Positions 33,099-46,854 of a DNA stretch of 64,000 nucleotides are shown here, piece after piece. The DNA lies in NCBI GenBank assembly GCA_029880325.1, contig JAOUOP010000003.1, positions 146,136 through 210,135 of the forward strand, given 5' to 3'. Made by a program: the position numbers and the translations under genes. Under the pieces are notes generated by a model that ran no database searches, was not told the DNA's origin, and was given only the letters and a program-made list of their open reading frames with translations. This DNA comes from Myxococcales bacterium. GTDB lineage: Bacteria; Myxococcota_A; Polyangia; Polyangiales; JAFGIB01. Within the stretch, counting starts at the first letter, position 1, and each line of letters begins with the position of its first letter.

Positions 33099-34997
33099 CT
33101 ATGGCGCGATTGCGGGGTGGCGCTCGATCTCGAGTTCGGGGGCAATTTCCGGGTAGGCGAGCACCGGGACCTGGGGCAGCTGGTCGGCGAGAAGGCGCCT
33201 GAGCAGCGGGCGCACGTCGGCCTGGACCACGAGTACACCCCCGCGGGCGTCGCCGAAGCGCCGGGCCACCGAATCCACGATCTCGTCGGCCAGATCCGGC
33301 GACAGCGCAAACGCGCCGCCCGCCGCGCTTGCGTCGCGCAGGGCCTCTTCGATCATCGGATCGATCGGATGCACCGAGAGCACTCCCTCACGCACATGGT
33401 TTGCGCAGATCTGCCGCAAAAGCCGCCTGCGCACGCGCTCGATCAGGGCGCCGACCTCGGCCCCTTCGGGCTGTGACTCGAGCAGCGCCTCGAGGATCTG
33501 CCGCAGCGGTCGAACGCTCACGCCCTCGGCGAGCAAAGCGCGCAGGATCTGACTCAGGCGTTCGAGGGGGATGGGATGGGGAACTGTGTGGCGCACCAGG
33601 GCCGGGTGCTGGCGCGCCAGGGCATCGAGCAACTCCTGGGTGGCCTGCAGACCCAGCAGTTCGGCGCCGTGGCGCAGGCATTGCTCGCGCAGGGCGCCGG
33701 CCAGGGTCGCGGCCGTGGCGGCGGCGTCGAGCGCGGGCAGCTCCCCCTGGCTGCGCGTGACCGAAGCCAGCTCGAGCCGGTAGCGCCGGCCCTGTAGTCG
33801 GGGGTCGACCTCCAGGTGCAAGGGCGGCAAGCTGAGGCCACGCAGGATGCGCACCTGATCCCGCTCCAGCTGCAATTTGCGCTGCAGCTCCCCGGCTGGC
33901 ATGGCCGCTGCCAGCTCGGGCGACAGCAGGAGCGACAGTTCCGGCGGTGGCCCCTCCGAGTCCGTGTCGCCGCTTCGATCGGCGAGCAGCGCCCGCTGAC
34001 CCCGCCGCCTCTCGAGTCGCGCTGTGGCCTGGGCGCTGGCGCCCAGCACCAGGCCCAGCACGGCAAAGGGCAGCGCCGGCAGTCCCGGCACCAGTGCGAG
34101 CAGCAGCAGAAAGCCCGCGGCCAGCCGCAGCACGCGCGGGTCGCCGAAGAGCTGGGAGCCGATGTCGGCGCCGAGCGAGCCGTCGTCGTGCTCGGAAGCC
34201 ACGCGCGTGACCACGATGCCGGCGCTGACCGACACCAGCAGCGACGGGATCTGGCTGACCAGGCCGTCACCGATGGTCAAAAGTCCGTAGAGGGCCAAGC
34301 TATCCTTCAGGCTCAGCTCGCCCATGCCCACACCGATGCCGGCGCCGGCCACGATGTTGATGGCGGTGATGGCGATGGAGGCGATGGCGTCGCCCTTGAC
34401 GAACTTCATGGCCCCGTCCATGGCACCGTAGAACTGGCCCTCGCGTTCGAGGGCGCGGCGGCGCACGGCGGCTTCGACCGCGCTCAGGGCAAAGCTGCGC
34501 TGCTCGGCGTCGATGGCGAGCTGCTTGCCGGGCATGGCGTCGAGGGTGAAGCGGGCGCCCACCTCCGCCACGCGCTCGGCGCCCCGGGCCACCACCACGT
34601 ACTGGATCAAGGTCAGGATCAGAAAGATCACCGCGCCGACCACGTAGTTGCCCCGCACCACGAAATCCCCGAAGGCCGCGATCACCTCGCCAGCGTCGGC
34701 CTGCAGCAGGATCAGACGCGTCGAGGAGACGTTGAGGGCCAGGCGGTAGAGGGTGGTGACCAGCAGCACCGTGGGCATGGCAGCGAAGGCCAGGCCGTCG
34801 CCGACCGTCATCGCCGTCAGCAGCATCAACACCGACAGCGCGATATTGCTGGCGATCAATAGGTCCAGCAGCGTGGTCGGTAGCGGCACGATCATGGTGC
34901 CCACGATCGCCAGTAGCAAAAGCGCCAGCGCGCCATCGGCCCAGCGTGGTCGCGCCCGCAGCATCAGCATCGCTCTAGCCTGTGACTCACCCCGCAT
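33099..34997 (-). CDS. FlhA/SctV family type III export apparatus protein (orphan)
   Basis: This 632-residue protein is a little shorter than typical FlhA/SctV. The N-terminal half has about eight membrane segments and the family signatures PTTLLDLLIASNIALSVL, PTVLLVTTLYRLALNVSSTR and the cytoplasmic loop FVKGDAIASI. The C-terminal soluble domain shows the usual Q-rich helices and a VRPLLRRLLADQLPQVPVLAY end. In complete systems this protein forms the export-gate nonamer for flagellar or injectisome substrates. No other flagellar or type III genes are in the window. It follows recR by 49 bases on the same strand. Confidence 0.85.
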   Translation of the reverse strand: MRGESQARAMLMLRARPRWADGALALLLLAIVGTMIVPLPTTLLDLLIASNIALSVLMLLTAMTVGDGLAFAAMPTVLLVTTLYRLALNVSSTRLILLQADAGEVIAAFGDFVVRGNYVVGAVIFLILTLIQYVVVARGAERVAEVGARFTLDAMPGKQLAIDAEQRSFALSAVEAAVRRRALEREGQFYGAMDGAMKFVKGDAIASIAITAINIVAGAGIGVGMGELSLKDSLALYGLLTIGDGLVSQIPSLLVSVSAGIVVTRVASEHDDGSLGADIGSQLFGDPRVLRLAAGFLLLLALVPGLPALPFAVLGLVLGASAQATARLERRRGQRALLADRSGDTDSEGPPPELSLLLSPELAAAMPAGELQRKLQLERDQVRILRGLSLPPLHLEVDPRLQGRRYRLELASVTRSQGELPALDAAATAATLAGALREQCLRHGAELLGLQATQELLDALARQHPALVRHTVPHPIPLERLSQILRALLAEGVSVRPLRQILEALLESQPEGAEVGALIERVRRRLLRQICANHVREGVLSVHPIDPMIEEALRDASAAGGAFALSPDLADEIVDSVARRFGDARGGVLVVQADVRPLLRRLLADQLPQVPVLAYPEIAPELEIERHPAIAP

Positions 34998-35045
34998 CTG
35001 GCCGTTCCTCCCCTTGCCGCACTTGCCGCAGTCGCCGCTGCAGGC

Positions 35046-35636
35046 TCAAAGCTCCTGGCGACCGTCCATGGCGCGCGCCAGCGTGATCTGGTCGCTGAAT
35101 TCGAGCTCGCCGCCATGGGGCAGGCCACTGGCGATGCGCGTGCAGCGAACGCCCAGGGGACGCAGCTGCTGGGCCAGGAAGAGCGCCGTGGCCTCGCCTT
35201 CGACGCTCAAGGGCGTGGCCACGATCACCTCGCGCAGCTCGCCGCCTTTGACGCGCTCGATCAGGGGAGCCAGCGGCAGTGCCTCGGGGCCGACGCCGTC
35301 GAGGGGCGCGAGCAGGGCGTGCAAGACGTAGTAGCGACCGCGAAAGCTCTGGCCGCGTTCCAGGGCGGCCACGTCGGGGGGGCGCGCCACCACGCACACC
35401 AGGCCGTCGTCGCGGCGCGGGTCGAGGCAGACCTCGCACAGGTTTTCAGCCGTGTAGTTGGCGCAGCGCTGGCACCTGCGCACGCGCGCATGCAGCTCGA
35501 CCAGGGACCGTCCCAGGGCTTCGGCGTAATCGCGCGGTTGGTCGAGCACGTGGTAGGCCAGACGCGCGGCCGTGCGCTCGCCGATGCCGGGCAAGCGGCT
35601 GAGCAGCCCCACGAGCTCGGCGATCGGGTTGGCCAT
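35046..35636 (-). CDS. recR: Recombination mediator RecR
   Basis: This 196-residue protein has a helix-hairpin-helix (LSRLPGIGERTAARLAYHVL), a four-cysteine zinc finger (CQRC and CEVC, near residues 55-70) and a Toprim domain (VCVVARPPDVAALE, then VIVATPLSVEGEATALFLAQ). With RecO/RecF it loads RecA on gapped DNA. It is the third gene in the conserved order dnaX-ybaB-recR. Confidence 0.95.
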   Translation of the reverse strand: MANPIAELVGLLSRLPGIGERTAARLAYHVLDQPRDYAEALGRSLVELHARVRRCQRCANYTAENLCEVCLDPRRDDGLVCVVARPPDVAALERGQSFRGRYYVLHALLAPLDGVGPEALPLAPLIERVKGGELREVIVATPLSVEGEATALFLAQQLRPLGVRCTRIASGLPHGGELEFSDQITLARAMDGRQEL

Positions 35637-35666
35637 GCTGGGTTGCCCTCGTGCGTTGCCCGTTTT

Positions 35667-35987
35667 CTAGACCAGGCCCGGAACCTTCATGCCGCCGGTG
35701 GCTTTTTCGACCTCTTCTTCGACCATCTCGCGGCTCTTCTGCAGCGCTGCGTTGGCCGCGCCCACGATCAGGTCCTGCACCATCGAGAGGTCTTCCTGTT
35801 GCAGCAGCTCCGGCGCGATCGTGACCGACACCAGATCACCGCCGCCGTTGGCCACGACCGTGACCTGCTCGTTGCCGGCCGAGGCCTCCACCGTTTCTTC
35901 CTTGAGTTCGGCCTTGCGCTTTTCCACCTTGCGCTGCAGGCGTGAGGCCTGTCGCATCAGCTCGCTCATTCCACCGCGAAATTTCAT
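35667..35987 (-). CDS. ybaB: YbaB/EbfC nucleoid-associated protein
   Basis: This 106-residue protein begins MKFRGGMSELMRQASRLQRKV and shows the family core ETVEASAGNEQVTVVANGGG followed by VTIAPELL. Members form tweezer-like dimers that bind DNA. It is located between dnaX and recR, its usual place. The start is unambiguous. Confidence 0.93.
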   Translation of the reverse strand: MKFRGGMSELMRQASRLQRKVEKRKAELKEETVEASAGNEQVTVVANGGGDLVSVTIAPELLQQEDLSMVQDLIVGAANAALQKSREMVEEEVEKATGGMKVPGLV

Positions 35988-36023
35988 GCCTGATCGTCCT
36001 TATCTGGGCGTTTTCGCCCGGGC

Positions 36024-40027
<4,004 letters not shown>

Positions 40028-40060
40028 GCGCGGCGCGGCTCCTTCAGCGAGCTCGGCGTC

Positions 40061-41578
<1,518 letters not shown>

Positions 41579-41723
41579 GGAAGGGCTCCGATCGAAGCTG
41601 GGCGTTGTTGAGGCGCCAGAAGATTCGCGGGAGCTGTTTTGTACCGCAGGATCGGACGCGACCGAGTGCAAATACGGCCGTGGCTGGCGCGGAAGGGAAG
41701 GAATCCACATAAATACGTCGCAA

Positions 41724-41753
41724 CACGCATCAAAACGCTCAGTTCAATGCGTG
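41724..41753. repeat. Inverted repeat upstream of the ABC exporter
   Basis: CACGCAT (41724-41730) and ATGCGTG (41747-41753) form a 7-bp inverted repeat with a 16-base spacer, in an AT-richer patch. It lies in the 422-base gap between the DUF362 and ABC genes, where it may be a regulator site. The rest of the gap (41764-42000) is open in the ABC frame. Confidence 0.35.
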
Positions 41754-42000
41754 CTATGCATATATGTTCCGTCGTGCGCTCGCCGGCAAGCTGGGCCTCG
41801 CGGCAGCCGCGAAGCCTTCATGCGCGAAAGCCCCATGCGATCACCGACGCCGTGTGGGCCCGTCGATTGCACGCCTCCACCGTGAGATAAGTCACCACAC
41901 GGGGCTGAGCAGCCACACCCTGCGCCTGCACGGCCGCGAAGCCTCGCCCCATGCCCGTCCCCTGCTGGTCGTGCGCTACACCCGTCGGCAGCAGCACGTG

Positions 42001-43917
42001 ATGGACAACCTCGTCTTCGTGCTCGAACAGGCCCTGCAAGAGCGCGAAGTCGAGCTCGGGGACGCCGATACGCGCTACACCACGGGCGTGGCGCGGCCGA
42101 TCCGCGAGGCCCAGGCCCTGGTCTCGACCCATCGGTTGGCGGTGCTGTGGCGCTTGCTCAGCTACCTCAAGCCCTACAGGCGCCGGGTGTTGTCGGGGCT
42201 GGCGGCGGCATCGGTCATCACCTTGCGATCACTTGTGCCCCCCTACCTCAGCGGCTACCTGGTCGACCGCGTCGTGGGGCCGGTGCAGGCCGGTGAACTC
42301 GAGGCGGCCCAGGTCTCGACCGTGGCGTGGCTGGCCGTGCTCGGCATCGGACTTAGCTACCTGTTGCGGCAGGCCTGCCAGTGGGTGCGCCTGCGCTTGA
42401 TGACGGTGCTCGGCGAGCTGGTGGCGCGCGATCTGCGCGACGCCCTCTACCGGCATCTGCACAGCCTGAGCCTCGGCTTCTTCGCGTGCAAGAAAACCGG
42501 AAGTTTGATCACCCGTGTCAGCTCGGACACCGATCGGCTGTGGGAGTTTCTCGCCCTGGGCGTGGTCGACCTATCGCTGGCCCTGATCCTGCTCATCGGC
42601 CTCGGTGGCGTGTTGGTGCACCTGGACTGGCGCTTGGGGCTCGTGATGATCGCGCCCTTGCCGCTGGTCTTTACGGCGATCCACCTGCACGGCAGGCACA
42701 TGGAGCGGCTCTTCTTGCGCGCATGGTGGCGCTCGTCGTCGCTGACCGATGTGCTCAGCGACACCATCCCCGGCATGCGCGTGGTTCAAGCCTTCGATCA
42801 GGGGGGCCGTGAGGTAGAGCGCTTCGGCGAACGCAATCGCGGTGCCTGCGACGAATTCAACCGCATCCACGCATCCTGGACGACCTTTTGGCCGCTTCTG
42901 ATGTTCGTGGTGCAGGGGTCGGTGGTGGCGATCTGGGTCCTTGCTCTGCCGCGGTTGCTCGGGCATGACAGCGTTCTGGGGCCGCCGCTGTCGGCCGGGA
43001 CCTTCGTGTCCTTCCTGCTCTACACCACCATGTTCACGGCCCCGGTGGAGATCGTGGGCCAGATGTCGCGCATCATGAATCGCGCAACCTCCTCGGCCCA
43101 TCGGGTCTTCGAGGTGCTCGACAGTCGGCCCCAGATCACGGAAATCGACGATCCCGTGCGTCTCGAGCCCGTGCAGGGTCGCATCGAGTTTCGCGACGTG
43201 AGCTTCGGCTACGACGGCGTGCGCCAGGTCCTGCGAGGCGTGAGCTTCATCGTACAGCCGGGTGAGATGATCGGCCTGGTCGGGCCCTCGGGTGGTGGCA
43301 AGAGCACCATCGTCAGCCTGATCTCCCGCTTCTACGACGTGCAAGGCGGCTGCATCAAGGTCGACGGAGTCGACCTGCGACAGCTTGAGCTGGGCCACTA
43401 TCGGCGCCAGGTCGGCATGGTCCTGCAGGACCCCTACCTCTTCCACGGCAGCATCCTCGACAACATTCGTTACGGCATGGAAGGAGCGAGCCTCGACGAG
43501 GTAGTCGCCGCCGCGCGCGTGGCCAACGCCCACGACATCAGCTGCAAGTTGCGCCACGGTTACGATACGGTAGTCGGTGAGCGCGGCCACACCCTCTCGG
43601 GCGGTGAACGTCAGCGCATCTCGACCGCCCGCGCCGTCCTCGAGGACCCGCGCATCCTGATCCTCGACGAAGCCACCAGCGCCGTCGACACCGAGACCGA
43701 ATACGAGATCCAGCAGGCCATGGATCGGCTGGTGAAGGGCCGCACGGTTTTCGCCATCGCCCACCGCCTGTCGACGGTGCGGCGTGCCACGCGGCTGTTG
43801 GTGATCGAAGACGGTCGCATCACCGAGAGCGGCCCGCATCGCGAGCTGCTCATGATCGAAGGCGGCACCTATCGGCGCCTTCACGAACTCCAACACTCAT
43901 TGCACGAAGCGAACTGA
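42001..43917 (+). CDS. ABC exporter (fused permease and ATPase), DUF1854-associated
   Basis: The protein has 638 residues. After a 45-residue N-terminal segment come six membrane helices (about 60-340), then an ATPase with Walker A GPSGGGKSTIVSL, signature LSGGERQRIS and Walker B ILILDEATSAVD. It works as a half-transporter dimer. The next gene encodes a DUF1854 protein; exporters with this partner are reported near cyanophycin genes in other bacteria, but none is seen here. The start is uncertain: the frame is open back to ATG 41764, and codons from about 41905 look coding, so a longer N-terminus is possible. Confidence 0.85.
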   Translation: MDNLVFVLEQALQEREVELGDADTRYTTGVARPIREAQALVSTHRLAVLWRLLSYLKPYRRRVLSGLAAASVITLRSLVPPYLSGYLVDRVVGPVQAGELEAAQVSTVAWLAVLGIGLSYLLRQACQWVRLRLMTVLGELVARDLRDALYRHLHSLSLGFFACKKTGSLITRVSSDTDRLWEFLALGVVDLSLALILLIGLGGVLVHLDWRLGLVMIAPLPLVFTAIHLHGRHMERLFLRAWWRSSSLTDVLSDTIPGMRVVQAFDQGGREVERFGERNRGACDEFNRIHASWTTFWPLLMFVVQGSVVAIWVLALPRLLGHDSVLGPPLSAGTFVSFLLYTTMFTAPVEIVGQMSRIMNRATSSAHRVFEVLDSRPQITEIDDPVRLEPVQGRIEFRDVSFGYDGVRQVLRGVSFIVQPGEMIGLVGPSGGGKSTIVSLISRFYDVQGGCIKVDGVDLRQLELGHYRRQVGMVLQDPYLFHGSILDNIRYGMEGASLDEVVAAARVANAHDISCKLRHGYDTVVGERGHTLSGGERQRISTARAVLEDPRILILDEATSAVDTETEYEIQQAMDRLVKGRTVFAIAHRLSTVRRATRLLVIEDGRITESGPHRELLMIEGGTYRRLHELQHSLHEAN

Positions 43918-43920
43918 AAT

Positions 43921-44435
43921 ATGCAGCTACGACAATCCATCGAATCGATTGGGTGCAAAGCCAAGGTGCGACCGGGGCCGCCGCGCTCGCTGCAACGTCG
44001 CGCCGACGGTCGGCTGTGGCTGGTCGAGGGGGTGCGGGAGTATGCGGTGCATCCCGTGCGCTGTTTCCCCTGGAGTGCTCCCGACCACCACGTCTCGCTG
44101 CGCGATGACGAACGCAGGGAGCGGGCCTACATCGCAGACCCTGCCGAACTCGACGTCGACAGCCGTCGGGCGCTCGAACAGGGGCTGCAAGACGCGGGCC
44201 TCATCCTGAGTGTCACCGCCATCGAGGCCATCGAAGAGGACTACGAGATCCGCTGCTGGAACGTCCAGACCCGGTGTGGGCCGCGCAGCTTTCAGACGCG
44301 GCTCGAGACCTGGCCGCGCCCGGTTCCGGGCGGTGGCTTGCTGCTCGAGGATGTGGCCGGCGACTCTTCTGGATCCCGGATCCCAAGCAGCTCGATGCAC
44401 GCAGTCGCAAGCTGCTCTGGGCCTACGTGGATTGA
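43921..44435 (+). pseudogene. DUF1854 family protein, interrupted by a frameshift near 44364
   Basis: The frame from ATG 43921 reads through LWLVEGVREYAVHPVRCFPW and GGGLLLEDVAGD, the DUF1854 pattern. It then runs off into unrelated codons and stops only at 44463. One base is missing at about 44364: in the adjacent frame the sequence continues LFWIPDPKQLDARSRKLLWAY and stops at 44433-44435, exactly the expected family C-terminus. Restored length is about 171 residues. The gene follows the ABC exporter by three bases, so the loss may disable the exporter partner. A sequencing error is the main alternative. Confidence 0.8.
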
Positions 44436-44480
44436 TCGCGGCCAGGGCCCCGTTCACAGATAAGGGTCCGCTCGCGGCTT

Positions 44481-44660
44481 AGGGCTCGCGAAAGAATAAC
44501 TTCCCCCTTTGGCACGCACCGGCGGGCACGCTCGGGCCGTGCGTCCTCGAAGAATTCCTCGATGTACCTCTGGTACGACTGCGGATTCTTCTCCGGGCGC
44601 CGTCCCGATCGCACTCTGCCGTCACGCACCAAAGGGGGAAGTTATTCTTTCGCGAGCCCT
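44481..44660. repeat. 180-bp palindromic repeat, copy B
   Basis: Same orientation as copy A. The terminal inverted repeats are AGGGCTCGCGAAAGAATA and its complement, identical over at least the outer 32 bases, so this is the best-preserved copy. The inner halves remain partly complementary up to the centre near 44570, giving a hairpin over the whole element. It begins 46 bases after the restored DUF1854 stop. Confidence 0.87.
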
Positions 44661-44685
44661 TACGGACGCGCGAATTTGCGATCGG

Positions 44686-44795
44686 GCCCAATGTGCCGTT
44701 GGAGCACATTCGCTGTGCGCGGATGTGTGCCTTCGGCGATAAATACCTCTCAGTTTGGAGGCCTTTGTGGCCTGACCAGGTCAGGCACATTGGGC
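44686..44795. promoter_or_regulatory. Nested inverted repeats and palindrome upstream of 44960
   Basis: GCCCAATGTGCC (44686-44697) and GGCACATTGGGC (44784-44795) are perfect 12-bp inverted repeats 86 bases apart. Next to the right arm is the palindrome CCTGACCAGGTCAGG (44771-44785, perfect except for its central base). Together they resemble a paired operator or a looped structure. The stretch 44661-44959 holds nothing else recognisable apart from the start region of the next gene. Confidence 0.5.
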
Positions 44796-44959
44796 TAGGC
44801 GAAGCGTCCGAGCCGGGTGCTTGTAGCTCTGGCGGGAATGTCTGGAATTTTTCTTCGGCCCCCATGTGCGATCGATGGTCGAAGATGATGGACCGGGTCG
44901 CTCGCGCCGGCCTACGCTTCGTTTTCTCGCAATCTCCACTGCGCAGAAGGGAGCCTGTC

Positions 44960-45361
44960 ATGCTTGAGAAGATCCGCCGGCGCGTCGTCGCCGGAACCGT
45001 TGCCCGCCAGTTGCAGGACGTGAAACCGACCGAGATCGGCGCGCTCTACGACGAAAACGCCGATACCATCGAAAAGAGCGTGCGTGCCGCGCGGGCCGAG
45101 GCAATCGGCCGGCTCGAGAAGCGCGCGGTCGATAGCGCCGACGCCGCGGTGCGCAAGCTCGTCGGTGCTGTCACGCGCGTCAGCGATGCGCCACCCCTTT
45201 TGTGGTCGCGCTCGCTGGGTCGGGTCACGGGGCTGCCGTCGGCCACCGACGCCCTGCTCGAGTTGGCGCTGAAGAAGGGCATGAAGCCCCGCAAGATCGA
45301 GGAGGAGGTTTCGGAAAAAGCCTCCGCCGCTTCTGCCGCTTCTGCCGCTTCTGCCGCCTGA
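44960..45361 (+). CDS. Hypothetical helical protein with Ser-Ala repeat tail
   Basis: This 133-residue protein is almost entirely alpha-helical and charged, with coiled-coil potential in the middle (YDENADTIEKSVRAARAEAI). The C-terminus is four near-identical 9-base repeats encoding Ala-Ser-Ala units, a slippage-prone tract. No signal peptide or known family was recognised. ATG 44960 follows AAGGGAG at good spacing. The upstream region carries palindromes that may control it. Confidence 0.65.
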   Translation: MLEKIRRRVVAGTVARQLQDVKPTEIGALYDENADTIEKSVRAARAEAIGRLEKRAVDSADAAVRKLVGAVTRVSDAPPLLWSRSLGRVTGLPSATDALLELALKKGMKPRKIEEEVSEKASAASAASAASAA

Positions 45362-45571
45362 GAACGCTCGCGTTGCAGCGTGACTCCGGTCGCGCTGGTT
45401 CGGGGGCTATATTCGTGCTCACGGGCACGGTCTGCGCTGTAGGGCCAGGCCGTGCCACAGGGCACAAGGGGGCCCAGCTCCAGGCCGGTACGGTCCGGGC
45501 CCCGTGTCCCGGGCGCTCGACCCGGGAATATCCAACGCCATGGGCGAGGTTGAACCCGCAAGGAGGTGACC

Positions 45572-46009
45572 ATGTTCAAGGGGTCCTGTCTTTGCGGCGG
45601 CGTGCGTTTCGAGGTCGATGAACTCGCAGGGCCGTTCGAGCTATGCCATTGCTCGCGCTGCCGCCGCGTGTCGGGCTGTGGGCACATGGCCGGCGTTGCC
45701 GTGCGGGCCGAGCACTTCCGCTTCATCGCCGGACGGGAGTTGATACGCCACTTCGAACTGCCGGTGATGGAGCGACCGCCGGCCTATGCCGTCGACTTCT
45801 GCGCGGTCTGCGGCAGCGTCACACCGCCGGCCGAGATCGCCGACCCCTGGCTCGCGGTCGCGCCCGGTTTGCTCGAGGGTGAACTTCCCCAGGCACCCGA
45901 TCGCCACATCTACGTCGACTTCCGTGCCCAGTGGGATCGCGGGCTCGACGCTTTGCCCGAGTTCACGGCTGCGGAGATCCGCGCTCACCGCCGCGGGCCG
46001 AAGAAGTAG
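45572..46009 (+). CDS. GFA family (glutathione-dependent formaldehyde-activating-like) zinc protein
   Basis: This 145-residue protein has the zinc-site pattern of the GFA/Mss4-like fold: CLCGGVRFEV (Cys6, Cys8), LCHCSRCRRVSGCG and FCAVCGSVTPP. Members bind glutathione or act as carbon-sulfur lyase-like proteins; true formaldehyde activation is shown for few. ATG 45572 is fixed by a strong AGGAGG five to six bases upstream. The 3' end overlaps the converging acetyltransferase gene by 47 bases. Confidence 0.87.
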   Translation: MFKGSCLCGGVRFEVDELAGPFELCHCSRCRRVSGCGHMAGVAVRAEHFRFIAGRELIRHFELPVMERPPAYAVDFCAVCGSVTPPAEIADPWLAVAPGLLEGELPQAPDRHIYVDFRAQWDRGLDALPEFTAAEIRAHRRGPKK

Positions 46010-46532
46010 GCCGCGGCGCGGGGCCGTCCGGGGTGAGGTCCTTGGCGTAGACCCGCGTCGCCCGCTGGTCCTTCCACGTCGGGTGGATGGTGTCCACGTG
46101 CTTCCAGCCTTCTCGCTCGTAGAGCCGCTGCGCATCGGCATTGGCCTCACTCGTATGCAGCCAGAGCCGGTTGCGGCCGGCGGCCAGGGCTCCGCGCTCG
46201 GTCGCATCCAGGAGCCTGGTGGCCACGCCCCGGCCGCGCATCAGCAGCGCGACTTCGAGGTACTCGAGATAGGCGTTGTCTCCTGCGACAAAGTCGGCGG
46301 TGTTCCCGTCGGGGCTCCAACCGGTGTCGGTGCGATAGCTCGTGCGCAGCGCCGTCCAGCCCACCACGTGGCCACCGAGTTCGGCCACCAGGATCAGCGC
46401 GTGCCCATCGGACACCGCGGCGCCGAGCAGGTCGAGCATGGGCCCCTTGGCTTCGGAGATAATTGCCAATAGCTCCGCCCGATCCCGGACGAAGTCGAAC
46501 GGACGCGTGATGACGTCGTGGCTTACTTTCAT
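45963..46532 (-). CDS. GNAT family N-acetyltransferase
   Basis: This 189-residue protein has a single GNAT fold. The acetyl-CoA motif A is LEVALLMRGRGVATRLLDATE (R-x-x-G-x-A), followed by LWLHTSEANADAQRLYEREGWK, the classic beta5 to alpha4 region. Its substrate is unknown. ATG 46532 (MKVSHDVITRPFDF) is preferred over an upstream start at 46607. Its C-terminal codons overlap the GFA gene on the other strand. Confidence 0.87.
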   Translation of the reverse strand: MKVSHDVITRPFDFVRDRAELLAIISEAKGPMLDLLGAAVSDGHALILVAELGGHVVGWTALRTSYRTDTGWSPDGNTADFVAGDNAYLEYLEVALLMRGRGVATRLLDATERGALAAGRNRLWLHTSEANADAQRLYEREGWKHVDTIHPTWKDQRATRVYAKDLTPDGPAPRPTSSARGGERGSPQP

Positions 46533-46669
46533 CGAGCGATCGCCAGAGCGCTCCAAGGCGGATTCTATGCCATGGAGCGCACTCCGGAAATGGCTGGCGG
46601 TCGACAAAGCGATCGAAGGGATACCGCGACTTTCGGTCGCGCAGAATTTGCACCGTGGACCTCGAAACT

Positions 46670-46849
46670 TGCCTGGAGCGGAGGCATCCGGCGGTTTGGA
46701 AGGTGATGGCAGCGTGCGGTCGGGGCGGCGCTTGCAGAAGAATCTTCAATCGCACCAGAGGCACACAGAGGACCCGTGCCAGGGCGCGCGGCCTGAACGT
46801 GCCTGCCAGGCGCGTGCCAGTGGGGGAAGCGATTCTTTCGCGAGCCCTC
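46670..46849. repeat. 180-bp palindromic repeat, decayed copy D
   Basis: The right end (GGGGGAAGCGATTCTTTCGC then GAGCCCT, ending at 46849) matches the family terminus. The interior from about 46700 (TGGAAGGTGATGGCAGCGTG) aligns with the inner part of copies B and C in reverse orientation. The left terminal repeat is eroded, so 46670 is set by length. It occupies most of the 322-base gap between the acetyltransferase and DUF4423 genes. Confidence 0.65.
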
Positions 46850-46854
46850 GGCCC

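Noticed and set aside
44481..44660. A conserved small protein encoded inside the 180-bp repeats
   Set aside because: Copies A, B and C share a stop-free frame (with NPQSYQRYIEEFFEDARPER-like text), but copy D is frameshifted across it and the palindromic DNA explains the conservation better. It remains a weak alternative.
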